Part shown: piece after piece, positions 19,441-28,746 of the stretch
Layout: each line of letters opens with the position of its first letter
How positions within the stretch are numbered: position 1 is the first letter of the stretch
NCBI GenBank assembly: GCA_029775915.1
Contig: JARVKA010000003.1
Location: 140,997-204,996 of the forward strand
Reading direction: 5' to 3'
DNA from: Nitrososphaeria archaeon
GTDB taxonomy: Archaea > Thermoproteota > Nitrososphaeria > Nitrososphaerales > JANXEG01
DNA: 64,000 bases
Notes under the pieces: model-generated
What the model saw: only the letters and a program-made list of their open reading frames with translations
Databases searched by the model: none
Told to the model about the DNA's origin: nothing
Made by a program: the position numbers and the translations under genes

Positions 19441-19931
19441 TAAGCCTAACCATCCTACGTCTTTCCGGAGAACCTCTAAGTTCTGGCGTACGCCTTTACC
19501 CTATATCATCAATTAAACTTTTATCTGGAGAAACATTTAAGCATCGCGCAGATCTAGTTGAATTTGGAGATGATATTTTGGGTCATGTTTGGGTCAAGAC
19601 CAAAATAGGTGATGAAAATCGCACCAAGCTTATTGAAGTTGATGCCTTAGTTGATACCGGAGCTACACTTACAACTATACCTCGCAAGATAGCTCTTGAA
19701 CTTAATCTTAAGTTAACTGGAAAATCTATTGTTGAGACTGGTGCTGGAAGATTAGAGCTTGAGCGTTCAAGGATATGGATAGAGTTAGAGGGAAGAAGTG
19801 AGATTGTGCCAATACTCGTTTCAGATATAATAGATAAAGTACTTATTGGTACAACGACTCTAGAAATTTTAGGATTACAAGTTGACCCGCTTACTGGAAA
19901 GCTTAAAGAGTGGACACTTCTGCTTTACTAA
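19437..19931 (+). CDS. Retropepsin-like aspartyl protease family protein (clan AA)
   Basis: VWVKTKIGDENRTKLIEVDALVDTGATLTTIPRKIALEL with DTGA active-site motif; second half ILVSDIIDKVLIGTTTLEILGLQVDPLTGKL. True start probably an internal TTG near 19577. Confidence 0.8.
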   Translation: MISLTILRLSGEPLSSGVRLYPISSIKLLSGETFKHRADLVEFGDDILGHVWVKTKIGDENRTKLIEVDALVDTGATLTTIPRKIALELNLKLTGKSIVETGAGRLELERSRIWIELEGRSEIVPILVSDIIDKVLIGTTTLEILGLQVDPLTGKLKEWTLLLY

Positions 19932-20423
19932 TAACCATGTAATAAAAAGCTATCTTACAAAGTTACAAATTATCCTTCTTTAAGAAGGATAGCGTGATAC
20001 TTATTTCCATCATTTAAGTTTTATCAACTTACCTTCTTTTAGTTTTTTATAATTTGTAAGTCTATTATAACGCTCTTTAAAAGTCTTGTTAAAACCTCTT
20101 TGTATTCGTTAAAATCATGTTGAATATCTTACCATCAATTTTTAGTGAAAGCCATTCTTCGCAACAACTAAGAATTTTACTCCATCGTCTTCAAGCACAT
20201 TAAAGCTACTTCATTTTGAATTTCTATTCAATTTAACTAATCAAGCTAAATGCTGTGATATCGATATATGTTCAATTGTCTATTTTTAAACACTCCTCTA
20301 TATACTTAAACTCATATCTTTATATTATCAATAAACACATCGCTCCATTTATTATCGTTCTTAAATGTTTTAGTGATTCCTTCATACTATTTAAAGCATT
20401 AATTAACCACAAGTTTTTAGCAG

Positions 20424-20525
20424 CATGATTATCCAGTTGCAATGATTAGAGCGATACGTGCAATCATTCATGAGAATGCTACACCACAAGAAGCTTATGA
20501 ATTAAAAGCTGAGAAAAGTAATTAA
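20424..20525 (+). repeat. Direct-repeat copy of the 3' end of the LsrF-like aldolase gene (copy 1 at ~18836-18954)
   Basis: Near-identical nucleotide match (catgattatccagttgcaatgattagagcgatacgtgcaatcattcatgagaatgctacacc[g/a]caagaagcttat...gaattaaaagctgagaaaagtaa) with a 12-bp in-frame gap; encodes HDYPVAMIRAIRAIIHENATPQEAYELKAEKSN*. Confidence 0.95.
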
Positions 20526-20545
20526 AGTGATTACGATTAAATAAT

Positions 20546-21583
20546 TTGGAATCACTTATGCGTGTTGCAATGTATTATAACAATAATGATATTCGATTAG
20601 AGGAGATACCAAAGCCAAAAATCAGCTCTGGTGAATTATTAGTAAAGGTAATGGCTTGTGGTATTTGTGGTAGTGATGTGCTTGAGTGGTATCGTATTAA
20701 AAGAGCACCTTTAGTTTTAGGCCATGAAGCTACTGGAGAGATTGTTGAGGTTGGTGATGGTGTAAAACATTATAAAATTGGTGATAGAGTTTTCGTTTCA
20801 CATCATGTTCCTTGCAACAATTGCAAATATTGCTTATCCAATCATCATACCGCTTGTGAAACTTTGCATAAAACGAATTATTACCCCGGAGGCTTTTCTG
20901 AGTATATACGTGTGCCCAAAATAAATGTGGAGCAAGGGGTATTCATTTTAACTGAAGATATGTCATTTATCGATGGGACATTCATCGAGCCTTTAGGTTG
21001 TGTGGTTCGTGGTCAAAGATTGGCAAATGTACAAAAGGATAACACAATACTCATATTGGGTAGTGGTGTAACTGGCATTCTTCACATTCAACTCGCTCGT
21101 TTAAAAGGTGTTAAGCGTATAATAGCGACTGATGTGAATGAATATCGATTGAATGCAGCAAAAAGATTCGGAGCAGATTTTGTGATAAATGCTCAAGAGA
21201 ATTTAATTGAGAAGTTACTTGAATTTAACAATGGTGAACTTGCAGATCGAGTAATAGTTTGTACAGGAGCGTTATCAGCGAGTGAGCAAGCTTTAAAGTG
21301 TGTGGATCGTGGAGGGGTTATTTTATTCTTCGCTGTGCCAGAATTAGGTATTAATTTACCAGTACCAATTGCAGAATTTTGGCGCAATGAGATAACTATG
21401 CTCACATCTTATGGTGCGGCTCCTCAAGATCTTCAAGAATCATTCGATTTAATCGCTAAGCGTAAGGTAAATGTTCGTGATATGGTTACCCATCGTTTAA
21501 GCTTAGCTGAGATTGGGTTGGGCTTTAAGCTCGTTGCTGAAGCTGGTGAATCTCTCAAAGTAATTATAGAGCCACAACGTTAA
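20546..21583 (+). CDS. Zinc-dependent medium-chain alcohol/polyol dehydrogenase
   Basis: CGICGSDVLEWY, GHEATGEIVEVGDGV, four-cysteine structural Zn motif CNNCKYCLSNHHTAC, Rossmann GSGVTG. Confidence 0.92.
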   Translation: MESLMRVAMYYNNNDIRLEEIPKPKISSGELLVKVMACGICGSDVLEWYRIKRAPLVLGHEATGEIVEVGDGVKHYKIGDRVFVSHHVPCNNCKYCLSNHHTACETLHKTNYYPGGFSEYIRVPKINVEQGVFILTEDMSFIDGTFIEPLGCVVRGQRLANVQKDNTILILGSGVTGILHIQLARLKGVKRIIATDVNEYRLNAAKRFGADFVINAQENLIEKLLEFNNGELADRVIVCTGALSASEQALKCVDRGGVILFFAVPELGINLPVPIAEFWRNEITMLTSYGAAPQDLQESFDLIAKRKVNVRDMVTHRLSLAEIGLGFKLVAEAGESLKVIIEPQR

Positions 21584-21789
21584 ACTTTCACCTTACTTCA
21601 ACCAAACAAAAATTATTAAAAATTCCAAATTTTACTTTCTACCATAGTTTGATTCAAAATATATGGAATGATGTTTGAAATTAACTTTCAATTCTAATAT
21701 AAGCGGTACATACATTAGCTTATTATAACTTTCAAGTGTTAATTCATCAACATTATATATCTAATTCACCATAAATAAGGTGATGAAAA

Positions 21790-22032
21790 TTGTCAATTTT
21801 AGTATTGGATAGGATTTTAAGGGATATAATGATAAGTTTGGATGAAAATGAGAAGAGAGAGTTATATATTGAATTAGCCAAGTATTTCTCATTCATAGGT
21901 TCTTATAAAGAGTGTGAAAGGCTTGATGAGTTATGGAATGATCCTATTTACAAAAAGGCGATTGAGGATTACATTAAAGCATGGATAAATTTCAAAAGAA
22001 AAAAGAGAGTAGTAGTTGAAGCTTACGCATGA
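21790..22032 (+). CDS. Hypothetical protein
   Basis: 80 aa ORF between co-located conserved genes; sequence composition protein-like, no recognised domain. Confidence 0.5.
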   Translation: MSILVLDRILRDIMISLDENEKRELYIELAKYFSFIGSYKECERLDELWNDPIYKKAIEDYIKAWINFKRKKRVVVEAYA

Positions 22033-22103
22033 GTATCGCTAAGATAAGAGATCTTATTCGATTCATTTGTAGAGAGATTTCATCAACATTGCAAAGATGA
22101 TGA

Positions 22104-23558
22104 TTAATGGTTTAATCTTTTGATTGATGAATAAGATTTGACTTGAAGTATAGGTTTGCCATTTTTATCCATTTTAGAAACCACAGCTTCAATACGCAAT
22201 CTTTGACCTGGTAATATCCCTTCTAAAAGATGAGTTAACTCTCTCCATGCAATGAGTTTAATCTCACCAGTCTCATCACCAACGATTAACTCAGCTTTAT
22301 TTACTGAAGTACCATCACGAGTGGTAATAACTTCAATTTTAGTTTGAGATAAAGCGATAACCTCAATAGATATAGGATTTGTATAATTCTTTATATCACC
22401 AATTTTACGTGTGAGTATAGATGGTTTTGGGTAAGATTCATCATCCTTAATCTCAATTAAAGAATTATCACAAATGAATGTAGTTGGGCTAATTTTACGT
22501 GCATCACATTGAATCATACACCCTGCTATCATATTAACCAATTTATAGTAAGCATCACCCATTACTATCAATGTGTAAAAGTTACCGTTACGATCAACAA
22601 CCAATGTTGAAGCGAATAATCTCTTTTCCGAATCTTCTTTAGTAGGGCCTATAGATAAAATTCTGAAGTTGAGTTTTTCATATGAAGATTGAATAGATGG
22701 TATAGTTTGCCCCATTTCCAATATTTGAACGGTTGTAGATTCATCACCATGTAACTCTAATTCGCCATGAGGGAGTAATTTTGCTTTAACATTCACCAAT
22801 CTAACAATTGAATTAAGAGGGATTTTTTGAAAAGTTTCTGTATCCATACTCCATATAGCTACACGAATATCTTTACCGGTAGCGCTAGTTAGAAAAAGTT
22901 GAACTACAGTACCTAATGTACCATTAGCTCGAGTAAAGTTTGAAATTCTTGGGATAAATCTCATTAATCCTTCAACAACTAAATAATTCTCTGGATTTTT
23001 TATATCATCAATATTTTTGGATATTTTTTCTATAGTTGGGATTTTACTCTCTATGCTATCATCCTTCACCAATTCTATACTACCTCGAGTACCTACATTC
23101 AATACCGCTCTACCATCAAGGCTTGGCTTTACATAACCTTTCACTATTCTAATTAATGTGTTAGGTAAAATACCTAACTTTTCGATTAAATCGGTTTTAT
23201 CATCCCACAATATAGTCTTCACAAATGTATCTTTATCAAAGATAATTAAATTACGATAGTATCCATTAGATCCATCTTTTTTAGTATATTGACGAGTTGG
23301 ATATATAGCAAAGACTCTTGCAACAACGGTAATTTCATTAGCACCGATGTAAAGATCTTTTAATGTGAGATCTGATGAAGAAATATACTCAAGAGATACA
23401 CCAAGATCAGCAGCAACAAGAAAGATCGCACCTGTATCGGTTAAATATCCACCACCAACAGCTTTCTTCTTCTCCTCAATTAACTTCAATAAAGTAGATT
23501 CATCAAGCTCAGGCTTTTGCTTAAGCAATTCTTGAATCAATTTCTTAAACTCTGGCAT
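22104..23558 (-). CDS. Replication protein A-like multi-OB-fold ssDNA-binding protein
   Basis: 484 aa, repeated OB-fold segments (ANEITVVARVFAIYPTRQYTKKDGSNGYYRNLIIFDKDTFVKTILWDDK; DETGEIKLIAWRELTHLLEGILPGQRLRIEAVV). Confidence 0.8.
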   Translation of the reverse strand: MPEFKKLIQELLKQKPELDESTLLKLIEEKKKAVGGGYLTDTGAIFLVAADLGVSLEYISSSDLTLKDLYIGANEITVVARVFAIYPTRQYTKKDGSNGYYRNLIIFDKDTFVKTILWDDKTDLIEKLGILPNTLIRIVKGYVKPSLDGRAVLNVGTRGSIELVKDDSIESKIPTIEKISKNIDDIKNPENYLVVEGLMRFIPRISNFTRANGTLGTVVQLFLTSATGKDIRVAIWSMDTETFQKIPLNSIVRLVNVKAKLLPHGELELHGDESTTVQILEMGQTIPSIQSSYEKLNFRILSIGPTKEDSEKRLFASTLVVDRNGNFYTLIVMGDAYYKLVNMIAGCMIQCDARKISPTTFICDNSLIEIKDDESYPKPSILTRKIGDIKNYTNPISIEVIALSQTKIEVITTRDGTSVNKAELIVGDETGEIKLIAWRELTHLLEGILPGQRLRIEAVVSKMDKNGKPILQVKSYSSIKRLNH

Positions 23559-23698
23559 AATCGATCAAATATCAAGAAAAGAATAGATTAACTACTACTT
23601 AACTATGTGCTTTTATATTTTCAAATTTAAAGATTAAATCCATTAAATTCCTTGTAGTTTAATAATTGTGTTTTTAAAGAGATTCGTTGTAATGGATT

Positions 23699-24379
23699 TT
23701 AATCTCTTAAATAATTCAAAACATCTTCATCATTCAAATCATACCAATTCACATAAGCATCAGCTACTGCAAAAAAGTATTCATCACGTATATTAAGGCA
23801 AATAATTTCATCAACGTGAGGGTTAATTAAATTTATAGCTGTAAAAGATGCTGTAGGGATAGCGATTGTAATCTTTTTTGGCTTTTTTTTCTTAATTGAT
23901 TGTATAGCAGCTAGCATAGTAAATCCAGATGCTAAACCATCGTCCACTAAAATCACAACCTTATTTTTTAAATTTGGCATAGGCTTATTACCGCGAAAGA
24001 TTTGCATTCTTCTCACAAGCTCATTACGAGTTTTACTTACGCAATTATTTATATCTTCATCCGTTAATCCTAATTCTGCCATTAATGGCTCATTAAATAA
24101 TATTACTCCATCTTGGGTAACAGCACCAAAACCAGCCTCTTTATTCCATGGTATTTGAATCTTTCTCACCAAGATTAAATCGAAATGAGCTTTTATATGC
24201 TTCGCAATAATCTTTCCTATAGGCACACCACCAGCTGGTATTGCAAGTACAATAGCATCACTATTGATATATTTTTCTAATTTCTCAGCGAGAATTTTTC
24301 CAGCATGTTCTCTATTTTCAAATACATACTTTTTAAATCTGAATTTTGGCTCATCTATTACAATAGCATTCATACTCAC
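23699..24379 (-). CDS. Phosphoribosyltransferase-family protein
   Basis: IPAGGVPIGKIIA, PRTase PRPP motif VILVDDGLASGFTMLAA. Confidence 0.88.
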   Translation of the reverse strand: MSMNAIVIDEPKFRFKKYVFENREHAGKILAEKLEKYINSDAIVLAIPAGGVPIGKIIAKHIKAHFDLILVRKIQIPWNKEAGFGAVTQDGVILFNEPLMAELGLTDEDINNCVSKTRNELVRRMQIFRGNKPMPNLKNKVVILVDDGLASGFTMLAAIQSIKKKKPKKITIAIPTASFTAINLINPHVDEIICLNIRDEYFFAVADAYVNWYDLNDEDVLNYLRD

Positions 24380-24391
24380 AACCTTTATTTA

Positions 24392-25378
24392 CTATAATTC
24401 GATTTCAATACCAATCCCAGCACTCTTTGCTTTTTCATAAGCTAAATAAGCGGTAACTGCATCTTGTATTGCTAATCCACAAGATTTAAATAATGTAATC
24501 TCATCCCGATTCTCTCTACCTTTCTTTTTACCCGCAATTATTTCACCAAGCTCAGCATATATGTGATTTTCATTAATCACACCCTTTAAAATAGGTATTT
24601 TAATATCACCAACTTCTTGTAAAGCTGCCTCTTTTGAATCTACAATCACTTTCGATTTAACGATAGTTAAAGTATCCAATTCTCTAGCATCCTTTTGTGT
24701 GCTAACACCAATACTCGTAATGTGTGTGCCTAATTGCAACCATTCTCCTTTAAATACTGGCGTTGTAGATGTGGTTGCTGTGATTATAATATCACAATCC
24801 TTAACCGCTTCCTTAGGATTGCTCACACTTTTAACTTTAATACCAAACTTTTTCGAAATCTCTTCAGCAAATTTATCAGCTTTTTCCTTTATTATGTCAT
24901 AAATGTAAACCTTTTTTATATCCCTCACCTCACATATAGCCATTAATTGAGTTCTCGCTTGTATTCCAGCACCAAAAATACCTAAAACCTCTGAATCTTC
25001 TCGAGCTAAATACTTTGCTGCCACACCACTTGCTGCACCAGTTCTCATAGCAGTTATAAATGTGCCATCCATAATCGATAAAACTGCTCCAGATTTTGGA
25101 TCATTTAAAATAATTGTAGCCATAATCGTTGGCAAATTGAGATTTATTGGATTGTTTGGATAAAGTGTGACCACTTTTGTGGCTAAAGCATTCATCCCCT
25201 TTACATAAGATGGCATCACACCCATCCAACCATTATACTCACTTAATAAGATAACCGCTCTTAATGGTAATTGTACATTCCCCAAACCCATTTCTTTAAA
25301 AGCCATCTCTACAACCCTTATTACATCACTCATCTCAAGAATTTTTTGTAAATCCTTATTGGATAAAATGAGCACCAT
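24392..25378 (-). CDS. Ornithine cyclodeaminase/mu-crystallin family (OCD or alanine dehydrogenase)
   Basis: GMNALATKVVTLYPNNP, TAMRTGAASGVAAKYLAR, GIFGAGIQARTQL, TATTSTTPVF. Confidence 0.9.
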   Translation of the reverse strand: MVLILSNKDLQKILEMSDVIRVVEMAFKEMGLGNVQLPLRAVILLSEYNGWMGVMPSYVKGMNALATKVVTLYPNNPINLNLPTIMATIILNDPKSGAVLSIMDGTFITAMRTGAASGVAAKYLAREDSEVLGIFGAGIQARTQLMAICEVRDIKKVYIYDIIKEKADKFAEEISKKFGIKVKSVSNPKEAVKDCDIIITATTSTTPVFKGEWLQLGTHITSIGVSTQKDARELDTLTIVKSKVIVDSKEAALQEVGDIKIPILKGVINENHIYAELGEIIAGKKKGRENRDEITLFKSCGLAIQDAVTAYLAYEKAKSAGIGIEIEL

Positions 25379-25490
25379 TCTAATAAGATAAATTCTATCT
25401 ACCTTTATAACCTAATCTGCATTAAAGAATTTCTCAATTATTATTTAAGCTTCGTAAATAAACATAAAGGAAATTAAAATTCCAAACTTT

Positions 25491-25772
25491 TTAGCACTGT
25501 TTGGATAAGACAATCTCCAATACGGGAAGTGTGATTTGCTTACCATTTTTTGCAATAACTTTTTCCTCATTTATATTAATTTTGGTTATAGAAACATCTT
25601 TGAGAAAATTTCTTCTAAGCAATTGAACCGTATCAACTGCAACGCTAATCGCTTTACCTCGAGCACGAACAATAAGGCTTTTTTCATCCCGATTGAATAT
25701 AGTTATGCATGCTGTAACATAATTTAATATCGGCTTAGATGTACCCACGATTACAATGGGTAATTTATCCAA
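25491..25772 (-). CDS. albA: Alba chromatin/RNA-binding protein
   Basis: IVIVGTSKPILNYVTACITIFNRDEKSLIVRARGKAISVAVDTVQLLRRNFLKD. Confidence 0.93.
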   Translation of the reverse strand: MDKLPIVIVGTSKPILNYVTACITIFNRDEKSLIVRARGKAISVAVDTVQLLRRNFLKDVSITKININEEKVIAKNGKQITLPVLEIVLSKQC

Positions 25773-25908
25773 GCTTCATTCACCATTTAGTAACTAAATC
25801 GGATATTTAATTAAATTTTTAAGGTTATTAATAACATATTGTGCTCATGAGTGAGTACTCAATAAGACTTTTGATAATTCTTAAATTTGAATTATCTGGA
25901 GTTAATCT

Positions 25909-26427
25909 TTAATTAATGTAAGGCATGCTTGAACGATCAAACTCTTTTACTATTTTGAATTCACCACCCCACTTACCCAAACCTAAATACTTTAATTCAG
26001 GATAAATCTTAAATAACTCATTTTGAGAGAATTTTGTAACTAAATGATTTGAACCAAAATATTCTTCACAAAGCTTAATAACAATACTCCTAACTTGCGC
26101 TTCATTAATAAATCCTAAACTATGAAGATATTCATGTAAGAGTATTGAGAAGATGAAAGAGTTTAACTCTAAACGTGATTTTGCTAAAGCTTTTATAGCG
26201 TTAAGAATACTTTGATTCATTACGATAAAATTTGAACCTACTATATGATATGCGCCAATATAATTGGGCAATTCAGCCAATAATAATGTTAAACCAGCTC
26301 TATGCTTATTCAAACCTCTCTCTACCACACTCTTCACAATCTCAAATATTTCATCAAGGCTCTCACTATTTTCGAGCTTTAAATTTAAATCCTCAATTTT
26401 AATCCCCTTTGGGAAGTTAATCATCAA
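25909..26427 (-). CDS. Putative zinc-metallopeptidase-like protein
   Basis: 172 aa with HExxH motif in ILLHEYLHSLGFINEAQVRSIVIKLCEEYFG; no family assigned. Confidence 0.6.
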   Translation of the reverse strand: MMINFPKGIKIEDLNLKLENSESLDEIFEIVKSVVERGLNKHRAGLTLLLAELPNYIGAYHIVGSNFIVMNQSILNAIKALAKSRLELNSFIFSILLHEYLHSLGFINEAQVRSIVIKLCEEYFGSNHLVTKFSQNELFKIYPELKYLGLGKWGGEFKIVKEFDRSSMPYIN

Positions 26428-26525
26428 TTTATTACAGCTTAAAACTCTGAATTAAGAGTTTCTCCAATAAAGAGGAATTGAATTAATGGGATTTTGATAT
26501 TATTTTCAAAGATTATGTTTTAAGA

Positions 26526-27215
26526 CTAATTTGTAATCATTTTAAAATTATCAAATGGTATTAACCTTCGATGAAAAACTTTTGAGAAGCTCTCTTTTAA
26601 TCTCTCTTTCACATCATTCATTTCAACCTTTTTACCCAAAATCTTCTCCATAGATGTCATAATTTTACCATCCAATCCACAAGGCTTTATAAGCATAAAG
26701 TAATTGAGATCGGTATTTACATTTAAAGCGAATCCATGATATGTAACCCAATGATCAATCGCTATACCAATCGATGCTAACTTTTTACCTTTTACCCAAA
26801 CTCCAGCATGCCCATCAATCCTTTCCGCATTAATACCAAAGTTTGATACCGTTTGTATTAAAGTCTCTTCTAAACCTCTTATAAGATTATGAATATCTAA
26901 TTTACTCTCCTCTAAATTGAGAATTAAATAACCAACCAATTGGCCAGGACCATGGTATGTTACATCGCCACCTCGCTCAATTCGATACACAGGAATTTGA
27001 TTTGTTAAAATATTCTCAAATTTACCTTTACGACCTAAAGTGATTACATGAGGATGTTCAACTAAGATTAAAACATCAATAATCTCACCCTTCTTTCTCT
27101 TATCAACTAAATTATGTTGAAAATCCCATACTTCTTTATAATCTCTTAAACCTAAATCAATTATTAAATTATCTTTTTTAATTATTTTATTTTGATTCCC
27201 AAAATTCTCAATCAT
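26526..27215 (-). CDS. lipB: Lipoyl(octanoyl) transferase
   Basis: RGGDVTYHGPGQLVGYLI, KLASIGIAIDHWVTYHGFALNVN, KPCGLDG. Confidence 0.93.
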   Translation of the reverse strand: MIENFGNQNKIIKKDNLIIDLGLRDYKEVWDFQHNLVDKRKKGEIIDVLILVEHPHVITLGRKGKFENILTNQIPVYRIERGGDVTYHGPGQLVGYLILNLEESKLDIHNLIRGLEETLIQTVSNFGINAERIDGHAGVWVKGKKLASIGIAIDHWVTYHGFALNVNTDLNYFMLIKPCGLDGKIMTSMEKILGKKVEMNDVKERLKESFSKVFHRRLIPFDNFKMITN

Positions 27216-28121
27216 TTATGCCACCCTTATAATTGAAAAGTATTCACTCGATTTATATGAGCTTCTAACCAATGGATTCGATGCTACATAAAGAAAACCC
27301 AACTCTTCACCCTTTCTTTTAAAGTATTCAAACTTCTCAATAGGTATGTATTTAACAACGGGTAAATGGTATCTTGATGGTTGTAAATATTGACCAATTG
27401 TAAGAATATCTACATAAGCCTTTCTCAAATCATCCATAGCCTTCAATACCTCATCATCCCTCTCACCCAATCCGAGCATTAAAGATGATTTCGTATAAAT
27501 CTTCGGATTTAACATCTTTATATTCTTCAATACATTTAGTGATTTTTGATAACTCGCTCGTGGATCTCTCACAAATGGTGTTAACCTTTCAACAGTCTCA
27601 ATATTATGCCCTATAACATCGGGCTTTGAATCAACAACCTTTTTTAATGATTCAATATTGCATTGAAAATCTGGGATTAAAGCTTCAATAATCACATTGT
27701 TGCTAACATTTCTTATAGCTTTAATAGTCTCTGCAAAATGGCTTGCCCCACCATCGGGAAGATCATCTCTATCTACTGAAGTTAATACCACATACTTTAA
27801 ATTGAGCTTCTCAACGACTTTAGCAACATTTATAGGTTCAAGAGGGTCGAGCCATCCTTTTGGATTACCACTTTTTATATAGCAAAATTTACAACTCCGA
27901 GTACAAGTATCGCCCATTAGCAAGAATGTTAATGTGCCAGAATTCCAACATTCGCAAATATTGGGACATAATGCCTCTTCACAAACGGTATTTAAATTAA
28001 AACTTCTCAATTGGTATTGGATTTGATTGTAACCATCACCGGATGGGAGTTTAACTTTAAGCCAACTCGGCTTTCTTTTATACTCAATTGAGTGATTCGA
28101 TTTTATTGGATATCTTGGCAT
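27216..28121 (-). CDS. lipA: Lipoyl synthase (radical SAM)
   Basis: CEEALCPNICECWNSGTLTFLLMGDTCTRSCKFCYIKSG with CX4CX5C and CX3CX2C clusters. Confidence 0.95.
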   Translation of the reverse strand: MPRYPIKSNHSIEYKRKPSWLKVKLPSGDGYNQIQYQLRSFNLNTVCEEALCPNICECWNSGTLTFLLMGDTCTRSCKFCYIKSGNPKGWLDPLEPINVAKVVEKLNLKYVVLTSVDRDDLPDGGASHFAETIKAIRNVSNNVIIEALIPDFQCNIESLKKVVDSKPDVIGHNIETVERLTPFVRDPRASYQKSLNVLKNIKMLNPKIYTKSSLMLGLGERDDEVLKAMDDLRKAYVDILTIGQYLQPSRYHLPVVKYIPIEKFEYFKRKGEELGFLYVASNPLVRSSYKSSEYFSIIRVA

Positions 28122-28279
28122 ATTTTTATTAAGAATTTAAGGAATTTTTAAACTTTGATAATTTTAAAGTGTACAATATTATCAAAAGGATGAATTCTAT
28201 GTGGTATTAATATGCGATAATGAAAAATTTATTTTCATATAAGTAAACTTAAAATTACGTTGATTGAATAAATTTAATA

Positions 28280-28729
28280 TTACTTTTTTAACTTCACTTG
28301 CAATATACCATTTACGTAAGAAACTTGAGTAATCTCCATATCATCATCAAGCTTAAGTGTCTTTTTAAAATTCTTCCCGCCCCTTATTTCCAACTCTCGA
28401 TTAATCACTCTCACCTTAACCTCTTCTTCAGGCCCGGGAACCTCAGCCACGATAATTAATCCATCTGACTCCTTAATAATATCATAATTCCAGTCTTCCC
28501 TCTTTACCTCTTCCTTCACCCACTCACTCTTAACCATTTTTAAAATCTCTTTTAACCAATAAATGAGTATCACACTTGTTAAGCCAGCAAGTATAATCCC
28601 TAATAATCCTCTCTCAACCCTTGCAATAATTGCAAGAATTATACCAATAATTATAATACCTATTATAATCACAATAAGGGATATGATTTGTGCATCAATC
28701 TTTATGGGAGTGCGCCTCATTGGAATCAA
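28280..28729 (-). CDS. Membrane-anchored Hsp20/alpha-crystallin-domain-like protein
   Basis: Two N-terminal hydrophobic helices followed by DWNYDIIKESDGLIIVAEVPGPEEEVKVRVINRELEIRGGKNFKKTLKLDDDMEITQVSYVNGILQVKLKK. Confidence 0.75.
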   Translation of the reverse strand: MIPMRRTPIKIDAQIISLIVIIIGIIIIGIILAIIARVERGLLGIILAGLTSVILIYWLKEILKMVKSEWVKEEVKREDWNYDIIKESDGLIIVAEVPGPEEEVKVRVINRELEIRGGKNFKKTLKLDDDMEITQVSYVNGILQVKLKK

Positions 28730-28746
28730 ATTATTACACCATTATT

